Source: Nothopassalora personata (lineage: Eukaryota; Ascomycota; Dothideomycetes; Mycosphaerellales; Mycosphaerellaceae). From it: DNA of 64,000 nt. Where the stretch lies: NCBI GenBank assembly GCA_033816765.1, contig CM066287.1, positions 3,038,001 to 3,102,000 of the forward strand, read 5' to 3'. Positions 21,554-34,955 of this stretch are shown in pieces; the first letter of the stretch is position 1, and every line of letters begins with the position of its first letter. The notes under the pieces were generated by a model. That model saw nothing but the letters and a program-made list of their open reading frames with translations. It did not search any database and was not told the origin of the DNA. The position numbers were made by a program, and so were the translations under genes.

Positions 21554-21579
21554 ATTTACCGGTCCCGGGACCGGTAAAT
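21554..21579. repeat. 26-bp perfect palindrome, copy 1
   Basis: ATTTACCGGTCCC followed by its exact reverse complement. The same 26 bases occur at 25383-25408 and a degenerate form lies at 41521-41545. This copy is in the presumed 3' LTR of element F. Confidence 0.9.
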
Positions 21580-23499
21580 GTAACTCTACTAACTAAGGTC
21601 TAACTAAGGTAAGAATATCCTATAAAGTAAAGTCTAGATAACCGAAATAGCTTAATAAACTAAAGAGCATACGTAACACATACCTAAGGGAAGTAAACTC
21701 CGTACGCTATTACTAACTAATTAGTTCTTAGCCTCGATCCTACTAAACTGTAAAATTTCGGCTATAGAAAGGTTATAAGGCCTAACCTATAGCTTCTTAG
21801 ATTCCGGTTTAGGATCCGATCCCCTTTCGTTAACTCCTATAGGTAGCACCTCTTCGTCGGCGATAGGCTTGATTTCGTTCGAATTACTACTATCTTCGCT
21901 ATTAGCGACGCTATTAGCGACTTCTCCCTCCCCTATTACGAGATCGATCCTATTATCTAAGCCTAGTACTCCTATGTTATCCGGGCGAAGCTCTAGAACT
22001 AGCTTAAGGTTTTCTCGTACCTAAACACCCTTTATTAGCGTGCTATTAAGTTCCTTAAGAATATAGGTACTAAATTCCCTAGAGACACTAGACACCTAAT
22101 ATAGACCTTACTATCGGTAACCGATCTTACGTAAGAAGTCGTCCTTATATAGCTTATCGAACCTTATAATAAGGTCGCCCTTCTAGAAACTAATAAAGTC
22201 GACATTCCGGTAAGAATTAAAGTAGTCCTTACTAAGTTCTCTTAGCCGCTTCCTTCGAGTATATAGCTCTTCTAAACTAAGGTCTCGAGCCTAGAGTTAA
22301 CGCGTACGTATAGTAAGTAGGTCCTTAGTCGTCCTTACCGATCCCTATTAATAATTCGCCTACGTCGGGTACTTAACCTTAATTAGTAGAATCGTGCGAT
22401 AGCTATATAGGACCTAAGCTAGCGTTATTCTAGTAGTACGACAGGTCGTAGTCCTATTAGCCTATAACATAGCGGGTACCTATTACTCCTATCCGCGGTA
22501 TATGTTCCTTATAAGCTTTACTAACGCTATAAGAATCGGACGGTATCTAACCTCGACCGGAGTATTAGACTACGGATAGTACGGTAATATTCGGATCCTT
22601 CGAACACTAAGTCCTACGAGTAACCGCTTAACCTTAGCCGCATAAACCGTAGCGTTATTAAGCACAATTTTAGTATAGTAGCCGTGCCTATAGAAGACAT
22701 CTTCGTATAGAAACTTAGTAACCGTCTTAGAGCTAGGAGGTGCCCTTATTACTCTAGCCTCGATCTAGTTACTAAGTGCTTCGCGCGCAACTAGGAGGTA
22801 TCTATTTTTGTACACCTAGACGGGGTCCGAGTACTACTTCTCACTAATAACCTAAGGGCTCGATGAGTGAAGCTTACTAGCGCGCTAGTTGCCTTCGCGA
22901 AACCTATAAGGAGCACAACTTTAAACCTACGTAGAGACATCGGCGAAGCACCCGTCCTAGTAATACCGATCGGAAATAAGGTTATATACGACCTTAGTAC
23001 TACGATAACCGTGTCTTTTATGGCATTCTATAACGATCTCCTTCTAAGCCTCGTTGTCGTTAATTACAAGTTGTAACGGTACTCCTCGGCGCTTCTAGAA
23101 GAATAGTAATTAATCCCGGATAAAGAAATTAACGCTCCTCTTTACTAGCCGCCGGTACTTAGTACGGGTAATACTATCGGGCCGGGTCCTAGTTTCTATA
23201 ACCTAAGCAAGTTACTAAGAGCTTTTAGAGTATTAGTCCCCGAGATGTCGTGTTTTCTAGATTTTAACTAAATAGGTGTCGACCGGCTCCGGGTACCCGA
23301 ATAGCTTATTGTTAATTATCCGGTCGCCTTCGTCTTCGTTAGCTTCTCTAGGTTCCTAAGGTGTAGAGGGCCTACGGGATAGGGCATCTAGGCTAGTATG
23401 CCTAGTCCCCGTAACGTACTTTACTTCGAACGTAAATAGCCTAATCTATACGACCTACCGGGCTATTACCGAGTTAGGTAGGTCCGGAGCCGGCCGGTT

Positions 23500-24480
23500 A
23501 AGCTACTATACAAGTGTCTTAGTATTAACCTTAAGGATAAAATTAACGCTAGTAACATATCTCTAGATCTTCTTAAGCCCCTTAAGGACCCTAAGGCATT
23601 CCCGCTTACTAGTATTATATCTAGATTCTAACGCGTTCTAGATTCTACTCTTATACCGTACCGGGTAACGCCGTCGGGTACTGTCTATTAATTCTTAAGA
23701 AACGATACATCCCTATCTAGTGCCGCTAGTATTAACTAAGATAAAGATAGACCTAGTACTAGGTAAGTAGTAGAGGGTAACTAAGGCTAGAGCCTATATA
23801 AGATATCTAGTAACCTCTTCTTTCGAGAACTACTTATTTTCTATCTAGGTAAACTCGGCGTCCTTCTTTAGTAGCTTATACATTAGTCGAGCGATAATAA
23901 CGAACTAGGGGATCTATATCCGGAAGTATATATATAGCCCTACATAGGTACGGACCTCCTTAATATAGGTAGGCGTAGGCTAATCTAGGATCTTAGCTAC
24001 AACCTTTAGGTTAGGATAGCGACTATCCGGGCTAGTAACGTACCTAACGATCTTAAGCTTTTCGTATAACTATTAGGATTTGCCTCTAGCAACTACCGCA
24101 CTAGCTCTTTCTAAGTTAGTAAGAACTAGATCTAGGGAAATAATATACTTAACGACCTATTTCCTTAACCTAGGCTCTACTTCTACATTCCTATAGTCCT
24201 TAGTTAGTCCCTTAATACCGATGTTATCGAGAAACGGCTTCGCTCGATACGAGATATAATTAAGTAGAATCTTTATTACCGCACGTACGAACTAAGTAAC
24301 TAAATTAGTAGCTCCTTAAGGTAGAGTCGTATCACGTACTAGGCTAAGAGGAGTTATAAAGGCTATTAAGTCCCGGTAGGACTTATCTAAAGTGATCTAA
24401 TTATAACCTAAAAACAGGTCTATAAGTGAAGCGACTCGGTACCCGGTAAAATCCTCTAAGAAGCTATCCGTGTCCGGTGG
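23500..24480 (-). pseudogene. RT and RNase H of element F (RIP-inactivated)
   Basis: The minus-strand reading includes LDLFLGYN, a TPLSLVRDTTLP segment and FLDNIGIKG (RT palm), followed by SIFILVNTSGT, ALESRYNTSKRECL and VNTKTLV (RNase H). These blocks are typical of a widespread fungal gypsy clade with FLDDIGVKG-type RT. GATGAC has become GATAAC, replacing the second catalytic Asp by Asn. Numerous stops. Confidence 0.65.
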
Positions 24481-25382
24481 AATATTAGTATCGCGTATAG
24501 TAACCTCATTTAGGAGTATAGCTAAGTTAATTAACCGATATAGCATATCGCTTCTAGAGGCATTACTTTCTTTACGACTAGGAACTAGCTATTGGAATAT
24601 GCCCCTTATAAGTATTCTAGGATGTTGTTCTTAATCCGGGCTCTAATTATGCGCTTAACAATTGCCCTAAGACTTAGGTGTAACCGGATAGGGCGTGCCT
24701 ACTATAGCTTATAAGGGACCGTATTAATCTTCTAAGGTAGTATAACGTCGTGCCTAATTTACCTTATATAACTGAAATCCTAAGCGAGGACTGCCTCCCG
24801 GTTATAGAGCATCTTATTAAATAAGGCCCTTTCTATTAGTAATAGCTTAATGCTAACCTTAATTAAGGTAAGCCGTTCTAGAGTAATCCGGCTACCTCGC
24901 TCTATACTTAAGAATTTCTTAGTTAAGTACTTCCCGTTAAATGGACCTTGTCCTTTAGGTATCTTGGACTCTAGGTATAGTGCCCTACGCTTCTATTCTA
25001 TATCTCCCTTAACTCGTAATTCTAGGCGCTCGTAAACGCTCGCGTCTACTAGCTTCTTCTTATCCGCCTTACGCTTATATATCGTAAAGACCTACGGTAT
25101 CCTAATGTTAGCTATATATTAGCCTACTTATTGCTTCCGTGCCTAAGTATTTAATGTAGATTGCCTTAAGATCTCGGAGGGCTAATTCCCTTAAACTAAA
25201 TAAACGTTAGTAATAGAATCTCCCTTAAACGCGCCTATTCTAATTGCTATAACTCGTTCCTTTATTCTAGCACTCCTAAGCAATCCTAATAAGTAAGCTA
25301 AATAGTTACTAGGCGTTAGAGCCTTACCGGGTTCCTATAGATGCGTCGTGTCGTAGTCGTATCCGTTTTCCTTACTATAGCT

Positions 25383-25408
25383 ATTTACCGGTCCCGGGAC
25401 CGGTAAAT
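25383..25408. repeat. 26-bp perfect palindrome, copy 2
   Basis: Identical to 21554-21579 but located inside the pol region of element F, between protease and RT, with unrelated flanks. Confidence 0.9.
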
Positions 25409-26183
25409 TAAAGTCCGAGGTTTCTCCGAGATAGTGCGAGAACCTTACTAATTTCGTTAAATCCGGCTTTAGTAAGTTACCGGTAGGTTAAGCGCCGTAA
25501 CTTAACCTACCCTTCTATTTCCCGACGCTTTTAATAGTTCTTAAAGGGTCTTACACCTATCCGAACTAATTAGGGTAGTAAACATAACACTTTTACCTTT
25601 ACGGCTAGTAATAGTCCCCTCCTACGAACTATTATCGCAGTTACGGGCAGTAAGCCGTACCTTACGGGCCTACGGTCGTCCTAGGATTGTTAGTAAGTTT
25701 AGATCCAAGGAGATAAACATATCTACCTAGTAGTAAACCCTAAATACCTAAACATCTAAATTGCCTATAATACCTTTAAACTAGACCCGCCCTCTAGCAC
25801 CTCGAAAGGTAAGCTAAGTACTCGACATTACTAGTAACCTAAACCTATAAGCGTTCCTCTAGCCGATAATATTTACCTCGGAACCCTTATTAATTAGGCA
25901 CCTAATCTAGTTCTTATTTGTCCTAAACTCCGCTACTACCTAAGGACTAGGGACTATAGTAAAGTTTTTAAGGACACTAGAGAGCCCGATTTTCTTAACG
26001 TCCTTATATAGCTTAGTAGTAGGGACCGCACCCTTAGAGCAAAGTATAGTTAAATACACTCCGATATACTAGGCCTAACTATCTTCGTAGAAGACCTCCT
26101 TATTATACTTAGGCTTATCTTTATAGGTAACTACTTGTCTAGTACGAACCTTAGGGTCCTTTCCTATAAGGCGTCGTACTATA

Positions 26184-26543
26184 TATTATGTCTCGTTCTA
26201 GGGCTAGTCTTAAAGGAGAGATAAGTTAAGTCACGTAGCGATATTCTTTAGAGAGGCTAAAGCAAGCTAAGCGAAGATAAATAATAGGAATAAGAGTTAT
26301 ATTCCAATTAGTAAGATAGTAACATAAGTTGAACGCATTAGAACTATAAGGGTTTCTAGCGTTCCTAAATATAAAAGAGATTCGTAGATCTCGGTAATTA
26401 GTCTAATTATTCTAAGTATGAGCAGTCTAATTAGTCTAAGTATAAGCAGTCTAATCGCTCTATGTCTAAGCGCTTAGGTAGGATAAGTTACGTATTCGTC
26501 TTATCGTTATAATTCTAGGGTCCCTAGGAATCATTCCGTAACA
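26184..26543 (-). repeat. LTR of element G (A/D family), minus strand
   Basis: Reverse complement of the element D LTR over most of its length: minus strand starts TGTTACGG at 26543, contains the block TTTATATTTAGGAACGCTAG, and ends near AACGAGACATAATA. The segment between start and TATA block is a different short-repeat array (units like TAATTAGACTGCT) from those in A and D. It is the 3' LTR of a truncated element whose accessory ORF follows on the right. Confidence 0.7.
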
Positions 26544-26616
26544 CTATCCCCTTCTTAGCCTAGCTTCGTCCCGAAGCTTCTTAAGCCGTTATTATTTCTT
26601 ATAGTAATAGTTAACT

Positions 26617-27076
26617 ATGTCTTCTTCCTCCTATAAACGCCGTTAACGACTTACTTAGGATACTAAAGTTTCTAGTATCGAAATAGCTCTATACACGAAT
26701 TGTTAGAAGTCTCGATCCTCGGGCGTAGTAGTAAAGTATATCGTAGGTTCTCGGTCTAGAAAGTGTTCGGCCTACATTCGAAAAGGCTATAAGGATTGCG
26801 ATATACGTCTTTCTCGTCCGGAGTAGGAATGTCTTCGCGATTCGCGCGATAAGCTTAAGCTAGAGCTTAAGAGGATTAAAGAGGAGGAGGTGCGGCTAAA
26901 GATACGTAAGATCCGTCTTCAGAAACAGCTACGATGCCGTCGCTAAGGAGTTAGAGGAGCTCGAGGAGGAAGAGGCGCGTAAGGAGCTAGCGTCTCTTAA
27001 GCGGGCGTTGGGGGTAGAGGTGTCGCCTTCGCTAGTTTCTTTCTCGGATATCCTAGAGATGCCTGTAAATAACTAG
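26617..27076 (+). pseudogene. Accessory ORF of element G (antisense to the element), Cys motif plus coiled coil
   Basis: Begins ATGTCTTCTTCCTCC, the same start as the accessory ORF of element D. The mid-part reads SRKCSAYIRKGYKDCD, a C-x2-C-type motif with Tyr at likely former Cys positions, then a charged helix (LELKRIKEEEVRLK). Near 26,940 the reading shifts to another frame, which runs open with KELEELEEEEARKEL to a TAG at 27074. Several RIP stops. Its position relative to the 26184-26543 LTR matches D, so this is the 3' end of an A/D-family element in minus orientation whose 5' part is lost at the junction with E. Confidence 0.6.
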
Positions 27077-27081
27077 GCGGC

Positions 27082-27279
27082 TATAAGGGCCATAAGGCTA
27101 TAAGGGGATATCGTAATATATAGTACGCCTACGACCTACTAGTTGTAGATAAACTAAAGCTTACTTTCTTCTATCGACGCTATACGCGTCTCCTAGTGTA
27201 CGTATACGCGTTACGTACGGCATACTAAGCCGGGCATAGCCGCATTATATATAAGGGTTAGCTATAGGCTACCCTTATA
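27082..27279 (-). repeat. 3' LTR of element E (198 bp)
   Basis: Matches 39687-39884 and, more distantly, the reverse complement of the B LTR (shared GGATATCGTAATRTATAG block). Termini are TA...TA, from TG...CA after RIP. Confidence 0.8.
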
Positions 27280-27689
27280 ACTACCTCCCCTTCTAGGCCG
27301 AGCTACCCTTAGCTCGCGGCTTTAGGAGATTTCTATATAAGTGATCTATCTACTTCTCGTAGATTCCGTTACTATACGACCCGCCTACGGGTCTCGTGCG
27401 TGTCGTTATTATAGTATAGGTAGGTATAAAGTTATAGTTACCGGGTTAACTAACTCGAGGGTTTAAGAAGCGTACCCTCTCCCTCCTTTTCCTTCTTTTT
27501 CCCTTATACTACGTTCTCGTAGCGCACTATACCCGTACTACTAGCGATCTACTAGCTCCTCGCTAGCGACTACCTAGCGACCCGCTAGTACTACTATAGC
27601 TTTAGAGAAAGCTATCTAAGACTAGCTCCGCTAGGAGGCCCTTATAGGGGGCCTATTAGTACTACTAATACTATTACTAGCACTACGAG

Positions 27690-28380
27690 TATAGATGTCT
27701 AGCGCGCTCGGCGTACTAGATACGCTAGCGAAGCGTAAGTTTAGCGTACTAGAGCCGTAGACCCCTAAGTCCTTACTAGCTAGGCGCCTAGGTACCGACA
27801 TTAAGATGTATATACGCTATCTACTATACTTCGTAGCTAGTAAGTATTCGCTACGCTCTTCGCTTACGATGCGCTTACTAATAGTATAGTAGACGAGTAG
27901 GATACGTGTAATAGTGTTACTACCGGCGAGTTACTTAAGAAGTGTAGGCGCTATAGAGATATTAGGCACCCCTACGTTAGTAACACTAGCGTCGCTATCG
28001 CGTAGCTAGTAGCTCGCCTACGCGCCGCTCGCGCCTAGCGCGATAAGCTCGCCTAGGGGCTTAGTAACCCTATTACTAAATAAGAGTAGGATACTCTAGA
28101 CTAGTAGTACGAGCTCTACGCCTAGCTAGGCGAGTAGATCCTAGAGGTAAGTACTACGCCTCGCTAGCGCTCCCTACGCTCGCCGTATGCGGCGTACTGT
28201 CGCTCCCTATATAAATTGGCTAACCTCCTCCTAGGCTAAGAGGCAGTTCTCTACCTATAAGAATAAGCGTATAGGGGACACCCGCGTACGCTTCGCCGGC
28301 GCCTCTACTACTACTACCCCCTCCTCCGCCGCCGCTACTACGTCCGTAGTTCTATAGTAAGAGTAGAATAGGGCCCTTAA
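27690..28380 (+). pseudogene. Antisense accessory ORF of element E (Cys-motif protein), RIP-damaged
   Basis: Plus-strand frame lying antisense to E, between its chromodomain and 3' LTR, homologous to the one in B. Conserved block about 27,900-28,020: VTTGELLKKC, then C-R-R-Y-x6-Y, and the AIA-LVARLRAARA helix. TAG/TAA codons stand at Gln/Trp positions. The shared C-x2-C-x6-C spacing links it to the accessory ORFs of A and D although the rest is not obviously alignable. Confidence 0.5.
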
Positions 28381-29049
28381 TAGGCTCTTCGAGCTTAGCC
28401 GTGCTATAAGTACTATACGTGTCGTATACGTATCCTATACTAACCGTAGTTATAGTTCCTATAGGCTAGAAACATCGACACTACTACGGCCGATAGGGCC
28501 TTCTTACTACTAGCCCTACGGGGCGAGTATAATAAGGAGGATAATAAGGAGGATAATAATGAGTAATCGCGCGCTCCGCGTATGTTAGCCGCCTACTACG
28601 CGCCTATGTTCTATCTACGTAGCGCCGTAGTGCGCCTATAAAAGTTTGTTTTTAAAATAAATACTCTTCTCTCTACTCTTCTCTCTCCTTACCTCCCTCT
28701 CTAATGTTATTGCTATCGGGGGTGTTTACTCGACTAAGTAAGCGAGCCTTTTAGTCCGATAGAAGACACTATAGGTTAGTGTCTTCTATACTAGTTATAG
28801 CTAAGTTTACTATCGGGGGTAGAGGTTCTTATATCTAGCTACCGAAGGGTTAAGGCCTAAATGCATAACCTATGCCCTTATTTTAGCGCCTTATACTACC
28901 TTCGTAGGTATCTTATATTCGACTACTATACGCGTAGCCTTCGCGGATCCTTCCGCCGGCTTATACCGTCTTTACTAACGCCTTATATTCGGCTACTATA
29001 CGCGTAGTATTCGCGAGTCCTTATACTAGCTCCTAGCTATTATACTCTT

Positions 29050-30184
29050 CTAGCTAGCCCTTCTATCGTACTAGGTACTACACTTTACCCTTATACCTAC
29101 GCTTTCCTAGTACTGCCTCTACTTTATATTCCCCGTCCTTATTAGCGAGGGTTATAGTGCCTCTATCCTTCTCGCTACCCGCGTACGGCTCGAGGAGGGA
29201 TATATAGAATACATTATAAATTCTTAAGTCGGCTAGTAGTACTAGGCGGTACGCCTACGAACCGATAGCGTCGATAATGCGGTATAGTCTAATAAACTTC
29301 GGACCTATCTTCTTCTTCGGTAATACTAACCTTAGGTTCTTCGTAGATAATAAGACTATATTACCTACGCGATAGCTCTTAGCCTTATAAGTCTTATTAT
29401 AGTAGCGAGTCTAATCGGCTACTACGATTTCCTAACGCTTCGTAAGCGTAGCGCGTATCTCTCGTATACGGTTAACTAAGTCTACCGCTACTAGTACCTC
29501 CCCTTCCCGGATCTCGCCTCGAGATCCTATAGGTGTTAGGGCAATCTTAGGTCTCTAACTATACGCTATCTTAAATAGGCTTATACGTAGCGTAGGGTAG
29601 ACGCTATTGTTACATACGAATTTAGTAATAGCTAGCTACTTAGCCTACTCTATCTAGTTCTCGCTATAGTAATAACGAAGGTACTATTCTAAGGTTTAGT
29701 TTACCCTCTTAGTCTAACCGTTAGTCTAAGGGTAGAAAGCTATAGATAGCTTACGCTTTACCTACGCCTCGAAGTAGAAGTTACTCTAGAACTTGCTCGT
29801 AAACACTAACCCGCGGTTACTTACTATGCCCGCTAGTATACTATAATGCCGCACGACTTCGTCTCGTAAGATCCTCGTAAGCTCCGCCGCTATATATATC
29901 TTAGTCGTAGGAATGTATAAGTTCATTTTAGAGTAGCGGTCGACGATTACTAGGATCGCATTATATACGTATTCTCCTCGCTTACTTAGCGGTAGGTCCG
30001 TAATAAAATCTATAGTAATTTCCTACTATAGACCGTCTAGCCTAGGTAGTAGCTATAGCTCGCCGTAGGGTCGATAGCGCCTCGCCTTCGAGGTCTAGTA
30101 AGCCCTATAGTTTCTTATATACTCCCTTACTTCCTTACTAAGTGATTCCTACTAGTAATAACGTCGTAGTAGCTCTTTAGTCTT
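29050..30184 (-). pseudogene. Integrase C-terminal part and chromodomain of element E
   Basis: Reverse complement aligns to B 9,290-10,480: integrase core remainder, the LSAFYPQT-type region, then a chromodomain segment. It is broken near 30,185 where element D sequence starts; about 25-30 bases of E, by comparison with B, are absent at this junction. Confidence 0.65.
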
Positions 30185-31379
30185 TACGTAGAACTAGATT
30201 AAACCTTACCTTAAGGAATACCTTAAAGGTATAGGACGATTAGACCCTACTAGAATGTTTAGGAGCTACACCCTTTTTAAAGAGAAGATAAAGTTAATCT
30301 TTAGAACCTCGAACGAAGTCTAATAGGCTATACGAATCATTCAAAGAGAGCTAGTAATAGAAGCACGACGCCTCTCCTAGACCCCTTAGAAGGACGAGGA
30401 GGATACTATAGGTAGTAAATGGTAGCCATTCTATTTAATGCGAAGAACCAACTACGACAGTTTAATATAATAACACGAAGAGTCGACTACGAGACCGAAT
30501 CCGAGTCTCGAAATAGTTATGGAAGCCTTTATTAGCGATTCTGTTACTAAGACTCGTGTTAAATCCACTACGCCGCGAAGTTAGGCGTAGGGTATTAGCC
30601 TTAGTAACCACGAGGAACCCTAAGAGCGACGTATAGGTAAAACGCTACGCTCCGAGAAGTAGACATCGACGAATCCTACTTTAACGAAGATAGAAGCGAC
30701 AAAGAAAATCAGGACCTAGGATAGAACGGATCGTAGTTACTAGAACCATAGGAAGAAAGTTAAGAAACTACCGGGCTAAATACTATTAAGGAAGAATAGG
30801 ATCCGGAAGAATTAAGCGAAGAAGATTCCTCCGAAGGAGAAGAGAGCGACACTAACGACGATAACGAACAACTTACCTTTACGGTAGATGCACCTAAGAA
30901 ACTGTACGACATAATTATCTACCTATAAAGAAGGCACGAGGAATTCCTACCTAAGATAGGCGGACGAAGGAGGCTACACTCCATTAAGTTTAATAAGACA
31001 CTCGACACCCTACGAGGCATAGCCTAGGGATACCCACTTATAGAAACGACCGAGAATCTAGTAACCGCCGTTATAGAACGACCCCCGATAGGAAGCCGAA
31101 TAACGGGAACCGGATATCTTATACCGTTAGGAACATTTATATCGAATAAATTACGTAATATAGTGTAGTACGCACGCGCACTCTACTTAGAAACGTAGAA
31201 GATCTAGGAACGTAATAGACTACAAGTGTAGATACAGGGTAACGGGCTATAGGTTCTAGCCGAAGCCTCTAGGCACGAAGCATAGCGAACTATATACTAT
31301 TTGGGAAAAGGATTAGCTCCCTAGGAATAAGCGACCGGAGGGAGTTATACAATACTTAGGCTTATACATCGACATTAAA

Positions 31380-34300
31380 CATAGTTTTCTAGACATAAGC
31401 AATCGTTAACGGACATAAGACTAGTGTTATGATCGACTTAGGAGTAGCGGGGAATTTTATCTCCGAGTCTTTTATAAGAAGAAACGGGTTAGCTACCCTA
31501 AAGAAGAAATAGGGTTACGAGTTAATCGCGGTAAACGGATTATCGTTACCTAGCGTAGAATAGGAGACGATACTATTGCTACTAGCTATCTAACAGTACT
31601 ACGAGAATATTACCTTAGATGTTACTAATATAGCTAGTTATAATATAGTATTAGGTATGCCTTAGTTAAGAAAGTACAATCTAGTAATCGACTAGAGAAG
31701 AGGAGTACTTACATTTAGGGAATGCGATTGCGTTGTTGACATTTAGCCTACGTAGTAGTAGCGTTTACTAGTAGATAAGGCAAGGAAATAGCTAAACAAG
31801 ATACAGCTTACGCCGACTAGAAGGATAGAAGAACTACCTTCGACCGGGATAGACACTAGCATAGGGCCGCCGGGTTACGAAGTTACTAGAAGTGATAGAA
31901 GTAACGTACTATCGAAGAATACTAACATCTTAGAGTTAAGTATTCCTAAGGAGTATCGTAAGTAGTCGCGACTCTTTAAAGAGGAGAGAGGTAAAACCGC
32001 CTTACCTAAGCACCGCCTATAGGATTATAAGATTAACATTTAGCTAGGGAAAGAGCCTCTATAGGGGCCCCTATATTAAATGTCTAAGAAAGAGCTATAG
32101 ACCCTATAAGAATAGCTAAAGGAGAAGCTAGCTAAAGGATAGATAAGAAGATCTACCTTAAGTATAGGAACTCTATACATGTTCGTTCTAAAAGCAAACG
32201 GGAAGTTACGACTCGTATAAGACTATAGGAAGTTAAACGAGTATAAGGGGCGGGCCCCTGTTTCTTAGTATAGGCTACGCCTATGCGTTTGGATTACTTT
32301 CCGACACCTTTTCCTCGGACAGCGTATAACTTCCCCTTTCTTCTATATCAAACTTATTATAAACTTTATAGAACTTTAGTGTATACGTCGTTTACCCGTA
32401 ATAACGAGATTACGATTAAGAACCGATACCCGCTACCTAACATCAAAGAAGCATAAGATAGATTAACCGGATTAGACTAGTACACGAAGATTAACCTACG
32501 AGATGCCTTCTACGCTATACGAATAGCGGAAGGAGAAGAATGGAAGACCGCTTTTAGGACAAGATACGGACTTTACGAATTCTTAGTTATACTAATGGGA
32601 TTAACTAACGCACCCGCATCCTACTAGGACCTTGTTAACAAAACACTTAGAGACCTACTCGACGTATGCGTTATCGCCTATATAGACGACATACTAGTCT
32701 ATATAAAAGGATCCCTATAGGAACACATAAAACAAGTCTAGGACGTCTTCGAACGACTTACGCAATTAGGATTTAAGACGGTACCCGAGAAATGCGAATT
32801 CTATAAGAAAGAAGTTAAATTCTTAGGCTTTATTATTAGTACTATAGGGATAACGATCGACCCTACGAAGATACAGTTAATTAGAGAATAGCTAGAACCG
32901 AAAACAGTTAAGGACGTACAATCATTCCTTAGACTAGCGAACTATAACCGGAAATTCATTAAGGACTACGCGAAAATAGCAGTACTAATAACGATGCTTA
33001 CGAGAAAAGACGTTACTTAGAAATAGGGAAAGGAATAGACTGAAGCGTTTAAGAAACTTAAGGAACAATGCGCTTTAGCCCCTACGCTTCGATTATTTGA
33101 TAGTAGTAAGGAAGTCTATATCGAGACCGATGCGTCTAATATAGCAATAGACGCGTGTTTAACATAGACACACGATAGGTAGAGACACCTAGTAGCCTAT
33201 TACTCCCGGAAAATAACTACAGCGGAATAGAACTACGACATCTATAATAAAGAGCTTCTAGCTATTGTTACTACTATACAACATTAGAGAGTATATATCG
33301 AGGGCCTACCGAAGTTAACGATTCTTTCTAACTATAAGAATCTTACGTACTTTATAACGACAAAAGAACTTACCCGAAGGTAAGCCCGCTAGTCGGAGCT
33401 ACTAGGACAGTATAAGTTCGAAATTAAATATACTCTAGGACGAGAGAACGGCCGCGCCGACGCGCTAAGCCGAAGAAGCGACTATATAGAAGGAAAAGAA
33501 CCAGTATAACACAAGATATTAAAGACGAACCCCGACGGAAGTCTTAGTACTAACATAAGAGAATTTAATAACATCGTACGGATATTAGGCGATAGGGACG
33601 AATAATTCCCTATATCGTAAGGAAAATACTAAGTACTAAAGAATCGAGAAGAAGAATACATACGACAACATTACGACGGACTAACTTATAGACACCCTAG
33701 AACTTTAAAAACAATAGATCTAATATAACGCAGCTTCTTATTTCTATAGATAAGACTTAAGGTATCACGCTACATTAAACAATGCGTACACTGCTAACGA
33801 AACAAGGCTACGAGACATGTAAAATATGGTTACCTACAGTTTAGGACACTACCGATGAAACTATGGGACGAAGTTATAATAGACTTTATTACGAAACTCC
33901 TACCGTTAAGGGATTAAGTTACGAAACAACTATACGACATAATACTAGTTATAGTTAATAGACTTACGAAATACGCATACTTCATTCCTACATCGACTTT
34001 ATTCCTACATCGGAAACGTATAATGTAGAGTAGCTCGGATACCTCGTACTAGATAGACTTATCCGATACTATAGATTCCCTTAAGCGTTTATAACGGACA
34101 GAGATAAGCTATTTATATCGAACTACTAGAAGACGCTTATAGGAACGTTCGGAATTAAACATAAGCTTATCCGGAGATAGACGGATAAACCGAAAGGACG
34201 AATTAAACGCTAGAACAATACCTACGACACTACATTAACTACGCATAAGACAATTAGGTTTCATTACTGCCAATAGCGTAGATTGCACTAAATAACTACA

Positions 34301-34870
34301 AATTAGAGACAACTTTAACGACGCTATTTTATGCGAACTTTAGTAAAGATCCTAACCTATTCGGAATACCTAGATCCTATCCATAGGCCGAGAGAGCAAT
34401 CGTAACGACGGATACTCTTAAGGAAGTACATAAAGAAACACGCAAGGCAATCGAAGATGCATAACGAAAACTGTCTTAATAACGGTAGAACACGAGAAAA
34501 ATGGCACCTCTACTAAAAGAGGGGGATAAGGTCTATCTCCTTATAAAAAACTTAAGAACAAGAAGATAGACTAAGAAACTGGATTACGTTAAGGTCGGAC
34601 CATTTTTAATCGACAAAGTCGTAGGACTAGTTAACTATCGACTACGACTACCACCTAACGCAAAAATCTACCTAGTCTTCTATATCTCTTAGTTAGAACT
34701 AGCGGACGCCGAAACACCCTACTAGGAGAGCTTCCATTTCGAGCCGGAAGCAGAAAACGAATTTAAAGTCGAAAAAATCCTAGATAAAAAGGGTTAGCGA
34801 TACCTTATTAAATAGAAGGGATACGACGAATTAGAAAATACCTAGGAACTAAAAGAAAACCTACGAAACT
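31380..34870 (+). pseudogene. Pol of element D (RIP-inactivated)
   Basis: Protease motif is already lost (IDLGVAG where A has IDSGAS). RT is split by the solo LTR at 32242-32403, resumes, and keeps the YIDD catalytic box. RNase H lies about 33,110-33,480, the integrase zinc finger and core about 33,660-34,330, and the chromodomain about 34,750-34,865. Stops throughout. Confidence 0.7.
32242..32403. mobile_element. Solo LTR (162 bp) in the RT of element D
   Basis: Absent from the homologous RT in element A. It is bracketed by ACGAG (32237-32241 and 32404-32408). Starts TATAAGGGGC and ends CCGTAATA, a RIP form of TG...CA. It resembles no other LTR in the window beyond the first bases. A single LTR with a 5-bp duplication is the usual product of recombination between the LTRs of a full element. 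Confidence 0.8.
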
Positions 34871-34910
34871 GTTAGTAGAAGATTCGGGAGTATTAAAACG
34901 GCGCTTGCTT

Positions 34911-34942
34911 AAAGTTACTATACTATAAGACATAGTAACTTT
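34911..34942. repeat. Inverted repeat (11-bp stem) beside the tRNA-like sequence
   Basis: AAAGTTACTAT at 34911-34921 pairs exactly with ATAGTAACTTT at 34932-34942 around a 10-base loop. It lies just past the 3' end of the tRNA-like sequence on the minus strand. Purpose unknown. Confidence 0.6.
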
Positions 34943-34955
34943 TAAGTAAACGGAC

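Larger units (their letters stand above)
20860..26183 (-). mobile_element. Element F, 3' part: RIP-degraded Ty3/gypsy of a second clade
   Basis: Minus-strand gypsy element unlike A or B. In order from right to left: protease-like segment (about 25,880, reading LINKGSEVNIIG), RT (about 24,450-24,150), RNase H (about 23,850-23,500), integrase (about 23,100-22,100), pol end (about 21,730). The RT catalytic box at about 24,219-24,236 reads FLDN. Its gag is missing here and is found at 39,885-41,060, so the copy is split by the 26,184-39,884 insertions. The stretch 20,865-21,130 has an open minus-strand reading of about 85 codons with no recognisable family; 21,130-21,550 holds nothing else that I can identify. 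Confidence 0.65.
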
